Of a stretch of DNA of 64,000 bases, positions 11,601 to 24,046 are shown one piece after another. The notes under the pieces were generated by a model. That model saw nothing but the letters and a program-made list of their open reading frames with translations. It made no database searches and was not told the origin of the DNA. The DNA is from Myrica gale (lineage: Eukaryota > Streptophyta > Magnoliopsida > Fagales > Myricaceae): positions 21,645,001-21,709,000 of the forward strand of contig OZ005610.1 of NCBI GenBank assembly GCA_963930655.1, read 5' to 3'. Position 1 is the stretch's first letter. Every line of letters begins with the position of its first letter. The position numbers and the translations under genes are program-made.

Positions 11601-14600
11601 CAGCCCTATCAAAAAGTACATCCTCTTTGGGATTTTATCTGAGTTTTAGTATCCGCTTCAGTTAGTCTTCAACTAAATTCGTAAAAAGTACATGGCCCAG
11701 AAACCACTGTAGCATAATTGACATGGAAGGGACCAAAAGGAAGATTTTGTCTTGTAAAAGGGAAAAACAACACATGAAAATTTTCTATGCTCACAATTAT
11801 GATTGTTTACTCTGAGAGGAACAAGAAATATCACCTCTAGAATAACATCCTCTTTTGTTCTTTTCCAGCCACTTCTTGTGAACCATCTGATATAAGAGAA
11901 CATGAAAGACTGAAGGATGGAAAATTTATGCTTTATGCTAACTGGAATGACTATAAATAGTACGTCATCAAAAAGAAAATTGCAATTAGGGTACTGAGTC
12001 TGCTGAATGTACTGATAATTAATGGCCAAAGGAAGCAGCATACAAATGGAGCACTTAAATGACACGGTGAATGTAAAAAATCTCCTAAAAAATATGCAAG
12101 TGGGAGACTCCTATATGGTTAATTAATGTGTTGGAAACATGTTAATGGCCATTTACATGGCACAGAGAAGACACAATCATTTTCCCTGCATTAGGTATCC
12201 AAATATTATTCCCTAACTACTCTAAAACCTAATCCTTGACCCAAGTAAGGTGGAGGCAGCTACAGGGATCCTTTTTCAACTAATTGAGGTCACTCAAAGC
12301 TAATATTTTTCTGTTAGTTTTCCGGTTCTAATCTCATAATTTTTGCCAACATGTTGATCATATCCTTCTTCACTAAGGCCTCTATCTTTTATGCACTCCT
12401 TTAAATTAATAAATTCACTCTTGCAATTAAAATATTATTGTCTAACTGATCTTTTGTCCGCCCTAATAAACTCCAACACAGGGGAACTTTAAACTATTAT
12501 TGGAAGCTAACAGTGATTTCAGGATTGTGTTATTTGCTTAAAAAATGGGATTTTATTTCAACATTTTTGTTGCATATTTTCATCTTGACTGTAATATGTC
12601 AATCCAGTATATTCTTTGCAGAAGTCCTAGCCCCGTGTGTATTTTCACCATGACTATAATATCTCAATGCAATATTTTGGTTCCCATTTAACAAGATATG
12701 AGTCAAGTAAAGTAGTGAATAATGAAACTTGTGAATAATATTACAGCTCAAAAGTGATATAAGACATCTAAAAAAATGGGTAATGCAAACTCGCAACAAC
12801 TGCCCAGAATCGCTACCGAGTTTTTAGGTGGTTCTCTACATTAGATTCGAATTTTTGCCATAAATTATCTTCATCTGATTTCACAATAATTTTCAGAGCC
12901 ACAAGCTTGATATAGATTTTAAAAAATTTAGATCAAACCTCTTCCAAAATGATAAAGGTTCACGAGGTGCATATGGTTCATATATGAATCCAGGACTCAG
13001 CATGGACACTTTAAGAGCACCCTGCATAGAACACGATCATAAGCATTTGATCAAAACTTTGCATTGCATATTAGCATATGTGGTCTTCATAAGGAGTATG
13101 AATTGATAACTATAATCCCTACGTAATAGATTAGTTGCTAAACTTCAACAAAGAACTATCAAAAAGATTCATCTCAGTTCCTCTTCTTGCACTGGCAGAT
13201 TCAAATAACAGGAGAAAAAAGATGCCAAACTAATCTCTTAAGTCCATGGTCCTCATACAACTATCAAATTGAATGGGCAGTCCATCCAAAAGGAGCATAG
13301 TAAGGGGCCTGTTTTCCAAGTGCTTTAGATTTTCAGAATAATCAATATACTCACTGGATAATACATTATTTTATCCGGTTGTAATTTTTTTCAATTTATT
13401 ATTCTAAAGAATCTCACTCTTACCATATCATTAGGTTTAGAGAAAAACAAAGAATTGATTTAATAACTCAATCATAGTGCTTAAGCAACTTGAAAAATCC
13501 AAACCAAGCAAGCCCGAAAGGAACTACCTTAGGATTCACATGTCCTTCTCTTAAGGTGAAGGGAAAATACTAACGCTACAATTTTACAAACTCCTGTCAA
13601 ATCTGAGGTTTCCCTGGATTCTTTCATCTCTTTCCTTGAACTTTGTATAGCTTCCAAGTTCAACAAGATATATCTTTTTTCTTGATTTTGATCATTCAGA
13701 ATACTGACCAAACAATTATCTTAGAGCATAGTAATAAGTCATAAAAATAGAACCAGCAATTATTTCCCAATCAAACTGAGAAGGATTTTATGAGAACTAT
13801 TCAGGGAAGAACTTATCCCGATATACCATAGACTACATAAAAGCAAAGATAACGCACCATCTGCCGTGCTTGTGGAGGGGCTTTTGTTTGTGTCGTTATC
13901 AATCTCATGTCAGTGGAGAATATCAATAACTCAGCAACCTAAAACAAACAACAGATTCTTGGTGAATACAAACAGAAACTGAATACAAACAGAAACCCAC
14001 GACCTCACCTTCCAACTGATAATTGTGGAAGGAAAAGATACCATCATAAACATCTTTCAAGTAGGATAATAGATGTAACAGCCAATATATAAGTCAGATA
14101 AAATCAAGTTTAAACTATATGTTTAAGAAATGTTACCATCTTAGAGCGAAGAGTCATTGTACTTCCACGAGTGAATGGGAGAGCATTGTGGACCTTACGC
14201 AAGCAAGAAGAAATGCTCCGCCGATTAAGTTCAGGAACTGATCACACGGAAAACAATACGTTTTATTAAATACCTGTGTTGCCACCCATTAAAGCCACAA
14301 GGACATCAAGATAACCATATTCGAGGAAACCATTAACGTAGAATCATGTCCCAGGTAAAAAGTTACCATGTGAAATAGCATTTGAATAGCTTCTTGAGCT
14401 CCCAAGCCTGAAAATTCAAATGAAAATGCACCTTTAAAAAAATAATTAATCAAGGAAAGGGATATTAAATGAAAGAGACAACTATAATTTCCGGCTGCCA
14501 AGAAAATACAGGAAGAAAACGGAAAAACAAGTAAAGAGAAGTAAAGAGAAGAAAACAAAAACTTCCAAGTCCACTTTCCCTCCTGTTGATGTCGTTATGT

Positions 14601-14783
14601 AACTGCTATCCAAAAAACCGGAAATGTATTTCTGGCATCGTGATGCCAATCATTTCCCACACATTTTCCCAGAAACCAAAGGCAGCAATAATATGTGATA
14701 CTTCACACTTACACATGCGAAGATTCTCGAATCCCAGCCGTCCAATACTGGGAACGAAGAATTTGTAATCTTCTCAAAGCCAT
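8618..14783 (-). CDS. Mitochondrial large ribosomal subunit protein mL45 (Tim44-like domain)
   Basis: Twelve exons close in one frame to a 303-aa protein: 14783-14713, 14407-14367, 14237-14137, 13938-13858, 13021-12939, 11886-11835, 11223-11134, 10833-10765, 10605-10504, 9847-9779, 9248-9192, 8713-8618. The start MALRRLQILRSQ with an Arg- and Ser-rich first 70 residues is a typical mitochondrial presequence. The body (LKSAYAINKLRKSGY, ALKTEIKQRE, VFEKSLFHPGAFWRLCGRI) is that of the plant Tim44-like proteins equivalent to MRPL45/mL45, which anchors the mitoribosome near the inner membrane export site. By contrast with TIM44 proper it lacks the N-terminal coiled-coil. All borders are GT-AG except intron 9, which uses a GC donor (CTG|gcaagt). 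The gene appears intact. The head-to-tail neighbour downstream of it in this window's order is the NHX gene on the same strand. Confidence 0.88.
11508..11608. repeat. CCGG-dyad hAT-like MITE fragment in mL45 intron 6
   Basis: Alternating ggaccggaccgga and tccggtccggtt blocks end in ttgttcagcccta, the same terminus as the element at 15171-15500. The left end is eroded and no target duplication could be confirmed. It lies inside intron 6 of the mL45 gene and leaves the exons untouched. Confidence 0.5.
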
Positions 14784-15170
14784 TTCTACTCAGAAAAATA
14801 TGATCTACTCCGATCATGAAGATTGAAAACACAGTGAGAGAGAGGTTTTTTCGACTCTCAAAGGGTTTAAGGAGGAAGTATGTGGTGCTTCGCTGCTGTA
14901 TCAAGTAATGGACCTGGATGACTGGGTCTCCAATTTGGGCTAACAATTGGGCCCAAACGACAATGCGTGCCGGCTATGAACCGAAACGCCCCTTTGTGTT
15001 CGTTTAATTCGGAAAATTCAGCACTTTTTTATTCTCCAATTTTTTTTTGTAACAGGGAAAACTTTGTCAACTTGATTAAGCATAAAATTCCATGGATCAG
15101 GATCATCTCAATTCTCTGATCGAATATATTGTATAAAAAGAAGTAAATACAATATATGAACCTTAGTGAA

Positions 15171-15500
15171 TAGGGCTGAAAACCGGAAATGCGGTCCGGT
15201 TTTCGGACACAATCCGGTCCGGACCGCATTTCCGGTTCCTTTATATTAAAAGACCGGACCAGACCACTCGGATTTAATTTTTTTTTAAAAAAAAAAATTT
15301 AAAAGATTTTCGAACTGCGCAGTGCAGAGCTACTCTGCACTGCGCAATGCGTAGATTTTTTTAAAAAAAATAAAAAAAATTATGAAATGCGGTCCGGTCC
15401 AGTCCGGACCGGACCGTATTTAAAAAATTAAAATCGGATCGTAAATCCAGTCCGGTTTTCCGGTCCGGTCCGGTTTGCGGTCCGGTTTTGTTCAACCCTA
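15171..15500. repeat. hAT-superfamily MITE with 8-bp target duplication and an internal perfect hairpin
   Basis: The ends are TAGGGCTGAAAACCGG and, in reverse, TAGGGTTGAACAAAACCGG. They are flanked by identical 8-base copies of ttagtgaa (15163-15170 and 15501-15508). TAGGG-type ends plus an 8-base duplication mark the hAT superfamily. The arms are packed with overlapping CCGG dyads (gtccggtccggt, ggtccggaccgga). At 15316-15346 a 14-base stem tgcgcagtgcagag pairs perfectly with its complement across a cta loop. There is no coding capacity. Related pieces occur at 1-228, 11508-11608, about 27086-28200 and 49646-50079. Confidence 0.75.
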
Positions 15501-15508
15501 TTAGTGAA

Positions 15509-16502
15509 GGTCCCACGCTGAAAACTTCATTTAGACTTAGTTAAATTATATATAGTCCACTTATTATACTATCCACACTGAAAACTTTGTCTAGATATCG
15601 TTAAATTGTATATAGTCCACTTATTATACCTATCTCTCTCCAAATTTATATCGGACCTACCGCCTATAACTTTGTCTCATATTACAAATATATTCCAAAA
15701 ATGATGTCTCATCATTTGTTTGCAATTAACAATAAAAAGAAACATAGCCACTAATCAGTGGAGATATCTATAAAAAATAAAAATAAAAATAAAATTACAT
15801 CAGCGATCAATACCATAACATTCCAAGTTTGTAATGTTTTTTGTTTTTCCTTTTTTGAAACTGAATTTAGGAAATAAGTTCAAATAAAAATCTAGAAATA
15901 AAAAGAAAAATATATGTTGGTGTTAGGAGAGGGTTTTGCTAAGGATGCTCATTGGGTGAACTTCATTTTTTTTCTCATCTTTTTAGCCTTATATCAAATA
16001 AGATAGAGAGGAAGGTCCATTCCTCCAACATATTTCTCTTTGTAAGCTTTGCAACAACTTCTTCGCCTCATAAGAAGGGCCTAACTTCAGAAAAGGCAAA
16101 ATTTGATCACGGAAAAGACTTCTCTCCTCATCTTATAACCCCTACAATAAAATTCATAACAGCAAACATTATAATATTTCTTCAGCTCCATTCTTTCAGC
16201 AACTTTAGTATTTTCACTCAAAATCTTTTGAAAGCTATTGTAAAATTGAGACCTGTGGGATTAATATTTCTTCAATCATTTGAAAAGACATAAATCCATT
16301 TAAGTACTACAAGAGATAATATTGGACTAAACTTAGTTGCTATGATACAATTAAATCTAGGGCCACATTTGTGTTTGCAAATTACACATAACATATTGAA
16401 CACATCTTCTAGCAAATGCCTTGCACCCTCTTTACATCTCCCAGCTTCAGTATACGTTTTATTGTACAACAAAATCTAGGACAATGTGATCAGCCTCTGC
16501 AC
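15509..16502. other. Intergenic AT-rich DNA and probable NHX 3' flank
   Basis: No coding exon was recognised. Two near-identical stretches of about 45 bases (cttagttaaattatatatag and cgttaaattgtatatagtcc, around 15536-15630) form a short tandem duplication. The part nearest 16502 probably includes the 3' UTR of the antiporter gene. Confidence 0.4.
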
Positions 16503-19500
16503 TCAAGAAGTTTCATCTCTTGCACCTGTTGGCGAACTGGGAACAAATGGAACAAAACCCCGTCCACCAAATACTGGTCTCATGAACTTGTCATCAAATT
16601 TTCTCCACCAGTAATGAACAGTGGAAGTGGGATTACTTATTAGCAATTGTAAGCTGTTCTTGCGTCTCGGAGGATTGTTGGCCTGCTCACTAGGATCGCC
16701 ATTTTCTAGGAACGATATGTTCAAGTCTTCTAGACTTTGAATGTCAGTTGCATCTGAAACCATAGGTTTTGCATTGCGCAACAGCATTGCTTCAATCATC
16801 GGCTTTGTTATGGAACCAAACACCTGTTTTTGCAAAAAAAAAAAAAACAAGAAGCAAAGTGAAATCTCATATGATGTTGAAGAATGTAAAAGGTTCGATT
16901 AAAAGGAGTGCATTACAAGAAGAAGGTCCTTTTTTTGTAGAATTAAGCGTGGATACCAAATCTTCAAGATGTCTTGCACAAGTTGAAAGGGTTCTGTATT
17001 TGTAATTTGTTCCCTTTGTTTTTCCCAAAGCAATTTGTTTGCTTAATCACTTTTTTAAGGGATCCCAGACAAAAATGCGTAGGAGAATAGAAAAATTCAA
17101 CGTGCCCAACAGTACCAAACTTATGGGTTCGTTGGATAATGCTGGTGAAACAAGCAACCTCATACCTAGAGTGGAATTCAAGGCAGTAAAATTACATAAA
17201 TACAAGCATACATACCACAGTACTAAACAAAACGACAATTATAGTGGATGTAATCATTAGGGCACTATCTTCTGTTGATGTCGTGTCAGAATTTGAAAAC
17301 TGCGTGTAATTGTAAAAGTCAGTATCTGCCCAAGAAGCAAACTATGTGAAATGAAGTTTGGCAGGACATACCAGCAACTTACCTCATTATAGGACAAGGC
17401 AATAGTTACTGCACCTCTCATTAGGCCAGCCCACCATATTATAAACTGAGAGTTCAAATAGTTAGCACCATTTTGAACTAGAAGCAAATAAGAATAGCTA
17501 AGTGTTTAAGCGCCTGTCATTATACCTGTTGTCGAAACTGAATCTTTGTATTTTCTCTTTTCTTCAAACAGTTTGCAATATTGGCGATAGGGAACACAAA
17601 TGCCGCTCTTCCAACTAACACCATTGCAAACAACGTTGAACTGACAGCAACTGAAGTTGCTGGACTGAAACAATCATTATAATTCTAGTTATACATTAGA
17701 TTTAAAATTTATAGTGTTGAAACACAAATGTAAAAGGCAGTATCTGTCTCCCATATTTCCCTGAGAGGCAAATAGGAATACTTAATTGCATTTGCAACTT
17801 GCAGGATACCGTATAACTTAAGTATAGCAATTTTCACTGAACTTACATCCGGAACAACCAACTGCCAAGTAACTCTAAGCTGTATAGTATGAAGGCACTC
17901 AATTTACCTTGCATTGCTGCTTTTCCATTTGTCGATGTCCAAGGCATCCATACCGACATACAGGAATATAAAAGTTTCTGCAATAAATGAGATTGTTGCA
18001 AATGCATGCCTGAAATCATAAAACCATTTGCAAGTTAGGATCTTTTAACAAGACTCATTTTTCAAATGAAACTTACTAATGATTCTTGGTTTAACCGCCG
18101 GACTCATTTCACAAGCATTTATCCATCCATATCCTGTCATGTGTTCCCTGTTGGCTGTCTATGAACGAAAAATGGGGATGGTCTAAAGTGAGACACAACA
18201 ATTTGACCATATCTAAAGTATACTTTGATACATAAATCGGCCACTTTTAGGGTCTGAGCTTCTGCTATTCCTTACATTCCAGTTTAAACAGATATCATAC
18301 ATGTTTTCCTCTCTGTGTAGATCTTAAATTCCTTATTGATGGTTTGCAAGTAAAATAAATTTTTCCGTGAATGCCGAGTCTAGACCACTGTGAACTCCTT
18401 GAAATGACATTCTCTCTCCACACCAGTGATGGATGGAAGATGTGAACAGATCTAAGTAAAATGCTCTAAGAGGCTCCTCCTCGAGGCACTATATGTTTCA
18501 GGTCTGCTCAGGTAGGAATCTTTACAGTTAGGATTGCTGCTCAACAATCTATAGAAAGGTACATCTCTGAAAAGTAAAACAGATAAAAGGATTGTGTTCT
18601 TACTTGGTTGTTATCCGTGAGCTTTCTGTAACGTTGTGCCATGTGTAGTGAGACATGACAATGCCACAGAAGAATATTGTCAAAATCCCACTTAGATCTA
18701 AAAGCTGCAGAAAAGGGAAAAAGAAAAAGAACTTACTAAATTCAAAGAGATTGACAACAAAGCAAATGATCCATAGTCACCAAATATTATGTATACTGAA
18801 ATTGATATCTTTCCAGTGTGAAAAAGGTTATGAATTTGGAAATCAGATCATATCATGTCTTTGTCAGTTAAGCAGTCAATTCAATCTATCTCAGCAATTG
18901 TGTCTCAAATTACAGCTATCTAAATTATGGTATGGCATGAACACTTTGGAGATTTCTTGTTGCCAGGCATGTGTTCTGTAATTACACTCAGCACCTATAA
19001 TTTGCTTCACTGCAAATGGAAGTCTGAAATGGCAGCCAATATATATGACATAATGACAATGATGAATGCTTAAAATGCATAATAAGATGACTGCTTATGC
19101 AGTGGCTAGGCTATGAAAGGAGATATTTTATCATTTGATATGAATACTGATTATTTTTCAATGTCTAGAAGTTGTACCTCTTTCATGGCCACCATCATTT
19201 TTCCCCACCCCCACCCCCTCCCAAAAAAACTCCCGGGGCGCACCCGCAGCAGAAAGAAGCAAAGGAAGGAAGAAAGGAAAATGGTGATGAAAAAATTAAA
19301 GATATGAAAGAATTGATTACAAACAATTTTAGTACCTCAGCCAACATGTATGACAAATAAGCCATAAGCATCATGAGTGCAACTTCACGATCTGTAGAAT
19401 GCCTGTGTTGGAAGAACAATAACATCAGTGTGCCCCGAGGGTTACATAGTTACACGTAATTTACCATTTTTCATAGGCCAAACCCAGCAAATGAAAAAAT

Positions 19501-22500
19501 TTAATCACATATGGTTAATGCACTAGAGCAATAGTATAAGCACTCCACAACTGCCACTTTTTGATTTCTTGATGGCTCGAGTAGAAGACTCCTTGTTTTC
19601 CATTAATCTCAGTTTCGGTTCTTGGACCCTGTTATATCTTGGGTAAAACATAAACCACTCCCGCTAGATACATGGTTTCTCCCCTGCCTATCACTGCAAG
19701 TGGTGCCTTCTTCAATACACGCAATATGCCCCTTCTCAGTAGTTCTATTCCCTTCTCCATTTTTCCCAACTAGCTCCACATCTCTATCTAGAATCCTACT
19801 CTTTTATTTCTTCATATGCTGCACCAATCATGTAGTTCTTTCTAGAGGACTCTAACTATAAGTCATTCATTTATTCACTTTCATGTATGCTTAAATAAAC
19901 AGTTAAACTCAATTAAAAAGTTGGCTAGGTTACAGACTGATGTTCTTTAGGTCAGTTAAATGTTCGGAACTTATACGTGTACGAATGACATAGTTCGTAC
20001 TGCCACTGACCTAGTTTTGCTTTGATTCCCTGTTAATGGTAATCGGTATAACATGTTATTCCATAGGTTATCAAAGACATTTGTTGTTTTCAGTCATCGT
20101 TTAACCCTCATATTGAAGTTACAAGAATAAATTGTGAGTTACATGCCCACTTCAAAGTGATCCAACGGGACAAAAGTAGGGCTCTAAATTCACCAGTTTT
20201 ACATGAAAGGGTAACCACATGAATATGGTTCGTTTCAGAGAGGCAGAGATCCATTATTACCACTGAGGAACCACGTTGAACAGTAAAAAATATTTAAGGA
20301 CGCAGAAATACTAGAAAATCTAGAAGAGTAAATGCAGCAAAAAGCTCTGTAAATATTGAACAGTAACACATCCATTTGTACCTTCCAAAGTAAAGTGTCT
20401 TAATGATATATGCACTTATAAGACCCACCTGAAACATTGACATAAAGCCTGTTAGATGATAAATGAACACTCAATATCCAGGGACAGGCATTAAAATTTA
20501 GCAAACCCATAAGACACCATAACAAGACCGATGTACTAGTAACTTGCTAATGCACGAGCTAAGTGACAGTATTCTTCACTATTTTTAGGAACAGATTAAC
20601 GCCAAGCAGATTTGGACATTCACATAACACACAGTCAGTAGAGTTGTAATCGCCGGCAAAGAAAATGTGCATTCACATAACCTACAGTAAGTAGAGTTGT
20701 CCACCTTGTCCAAAACTTTGAAATATAGTAAAGGAGTAAAGGAGTGGTTTAGAACTGTCTGTACTATTGGTTTCCTTCCAACGACTCTCAACAGAATTGT
20801 TAAAATCCCAAGTTCAGCTTCAGTGTACCGACCAATGAATGAAAAGTATCCTTTTCCATGCGAAAGCAAATAAGAAGTCCAAGACATGGAGTCAGATGTT
20901 AGCTTGATGATTAACATTCCAGTACAATGAAATTACCCACCATAATTGTCATCTTTGATTGTCAAGTGTCCACTTATGTATAGCAGCTGAAACAAATTAC
21001 AAAAAGATAGAAAGATGAAGAAACAACAACTTACTGCTACACCAAGAGCAGTGCTAGTGAAGAAGAGGTAAAGGAAGGTCCCCAACAATTTTAATGCCGT
21101 AAGAGTATCAATGTCGTTGATGTCAAGTGATTGGACTGCATTGAAAAGCACAATAGAGGTGGCATCATTCACCACTCCCTCACCGAATACAATACTGTAA
21201 AGTAAGGGTGTTTCATCTTGACTGAGAACCTTCAGCATGAAAAAAATATCATGGCTTAGTACCATATGTTAATGCCCAGTATAAATGAGTATTAGGATCA
21301 AATTTTGTCAGCTGTACCTGAAGTGTGCAAACTGAATCAGTTGCAGACAGTATGGCACCAACAGCTGCACATATGGGAAGAAGAATAGGTAAGCCGAAAA
21401 ATACCATCTTATGAACAAATCAATTCAGCCTTAGTTAGTAGTCACCTAGGTAATCTTGAATATCCAGGTTTGTGATACCAATTTTCTCAAAAAGCAAGTA
21501 GGCACCTAGAAGGTTTCCAAGGCAAAAATGATAGAGTTAGACTTTGCTTGAAGTAGATATAAGATGCTGTGACAAACATGAGTACTTGACAAAATATCAG
21601 TGTCAAACTTAAAGAGAATAAGCAAATAGTGGAAGCGGATGGAAGATAGCAGATCTTACCTAGCGATATAATGCAGAATGAGATAACTGTACCAAACACT
21701 CCAAACAATAATATTGTTGTAATATTCTTGAAAAATTGCTTTTTCTTGACCTGAAAACTGGAAACAGATCAAGAACCAATGTAAGAATCAGTACATTTTT
21801 AGAATAACCCATTTTGGGAAAATTAAGTTTAAGAATTAATTTGCAGCATAGATTGCAAGAAACAGCTTATTCGGTCCACGTCACAAACGTTAAGATTTGT
21901 ACTTTTTATTTTTTAAAAGCAACACTAAACATCAATGTTGGTAATTTAAATTCAACTGAAGAAGACCTTCTATAACATCTAATAATTTCTTCATGGTTAT
22001 TTTCCAAAGCAAGATGCAAAATTTAGGAGCCCACATAACCGCATAACATCTCTTTAAAAACCTGCATTGCTTGGAGCCGAAATACAGACGAAATCTAATA
22101 CCGAAAATCCATATATAGAGCAACAATAGTTTTTACTTTCTTTTGCGGATTGCGGAAAACTAGACACCCAACCCAATCCAACAAACTTCTGGGAAACCAA
22201 GCACAATGACATTGATAGAGAGGAAGAGACCATACCCGGCGTTGAAAATGATAGGGGGAAGCAGATAAAGGAAGAACAAGTCCTCACTAAAGACCAGTAT
22301 ACGCGAGCTCTGAAATTTACTCACCAGCAACACCACCACTCCCGCGCACAACCCCTATATCCAACCACAAGATAAGACCCAAAATCGAGCATACCATCTT
22401 TTCACCGAAAACCAATCATATAAAAACAAGTTCCAAGTACCAGAAGAAGGGCGGTGATGGATTCATTGGCCCAGCGGTGCTCTTCCAGGAGATGACCAAT

Positions 22501-22623
22501 AACGATACAGGCGCAGAGGAGGGAAAAGAAAACGGCGAGTGCAATGATTGTGCTGGTGCTAAGAAATGAAGATGACGATTCGTGGACTGGGAACAGAACT
22601 GGTACGGTTTCGAGCACAGCCAT
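16503..22623 (-). CDS. NHX: Vacuolar Na+(K+)/H+ antiporter, class I NHX
   Basis: Fourteen exons give a 541-aa protein: 22623-22441, 22354-22236, 21757-21660, 21505-21446, 21364-21318, 21229-21035, 20428-20382, 19402-19336, 18704-18604, 18009-17908, 17664-17526, 17445-17383, 17299-17216, 16823-16503. It exchanges Na+ or K+ for H+ across the tonoplast. The amiloride-site motif reads LFFLYLLPPI (residues 87-96); ATDSVCTLQ (161-169) and GEGVVNDATS with the conserved N190-D191 pair are present. The C-terminal cytosolic tail ends in FDDKFMRPVFGGRGFVPFVP, characteristic of class I (vacuolar NHX1-4) rather than endosomal NHX5/6. Length matches the family (about 540 aa). The ATG at 22623 is the only in-frame ATG before the first membrane segment. 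All borders are GT-AG. It appears intact; which NHX1-4 paralogue it is cannot be fixed by eye. Confidence 0.93.
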
Positions 22624-22853
22624 TTCTGGGGCTCTGTATCTGGATTTAGCATTCACAATATGGAGTGGGGGAGTTCAAGGCAAGGAGAATGGTCAGGGAG
22701 TGAAGCTATGGTTTGGACCATCAGACCAAAGTCTGCTGCGGTTTATATCTCAGTTCTGTGGACTCTTGGACTTCCAATGAAGGCCAAAATGGAAGGAGGA
22801 ATGGTAGTTGAAGTGGGTTCCGATTGTGTGTAAGGCAATCAAGTCTCAATCCC

Positions 22854-22905
22854 AGCTGTTCATACCACATCTTTTTTTTTTCTAGGTAGCTGTTCATACC
22901 ACATC
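22854..22905 (-). repeat. Micro-retroposon: 18-bp target duplication around a 16-bp oligo(T) insert
   Basis: agctgttcataccacatc occurs at 22854-22871 and again at 22888-22905. Between them lie ten T and then ctaggt; read on the minus strand this is acctag followed by A10. The layout (target copy, a few bases, poly(A), target copy) is that of an extremely 5'-truncated LINE or SINE insertion. Confidence 0.6.
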
Positions 22906-24046
22906 AATAATTCTTATACAATGATGCAAAAGTATTTTAGAATACGATAAGATTCAACAAATATCTAAAATAAATATTTAAAATTCATAATACATCATTA
23001 CTTAATATAGCTATCTTTTGAAAAGGTAAAGAAACTTAATTAAAAATAATATCTCGATTTGCTCAACTAATCCCAATCTGTTACAGCGAAGAATAACCGC
23101 TCATAATTATCAAGTGACAGATTTGCCCTTCAAGTTTCGTTGTGTCAGATTTACTAACTGCTTGACTTGGCCGTTAGTTGGCGCTCACGTGTTTTAAACA
23201 TGAGGAACTCTTTTTTTATGACTCGATCGGATCGGAGGACGAGAGCTTTCAGATATATGACGACGTTTAATAGGATCGCTTTCAGATGGACAATCGTGGG
23301 TTCCATAACTAGAAAAAACGATCAGTAACGTGGCATATGCATGGGTGAAAAGTTCCCACCTTGGTTTTGGTAGGCAGTAAAGTTGTGGACATGTAGATGA
23401 TGTTTCGTTTCATTTTTTTTATATAATCTAAGTATCATGTATATGTGGATGTATTCTAATATAATATAATATTTTATTTTATTTTTTTATAAATATCAAT
23501 AAATTTTAACAAGTAACTGATCATGAGTAATTGTTATATCATTTACTGCACTACCAAATATTAAAAAAGAACGCATGCATCAAGCAGTCAACTCCAATCA
23601 ATTGGAGAGAGATTTATAAGACTTTTTTCTGGGAATTAAATTTTCTATATCTAAATCCTCACCGTCCACTTGACTTTTCCACCAGAACTAAGATCAAAAA
23701 AGAATATTCATGAATATGCTGCTTCTGGGTCACATACCCAACCAGTACATTAGACCTTTGTTCTAATCTGTTAGGTATATCTCAATTATGAGATTTATTT
23801 TATCATTTACGAAACTAAAAACACTCTTTATCGTGGAGCCCTGTAGGAGATAATGGTATATACCCAATAATGGCTGTCTATATGTAACTTTATATTTTGT
23901 ATATGGAATTCGAACAAATTTGATCTAGCGGAAAAATACAACAATTGGACTGAGAATGCAACATAAACTTCGAATATTCGAACTAATCCCACGGGTCGAG
24001 TATTAATTAAGTCAATGATTTGCATAAGGTCTTATTATTAACTTCT
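22906..24046. other. Intergenic AT-rich DNA
   Basis: Upstream flank of the antiporter gene (minus strand), so its promoter should lie near the right side of 22623, but I see no element I could name with confidence. No coding exons or clear repeats were recognised. Confidence 0.4.
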
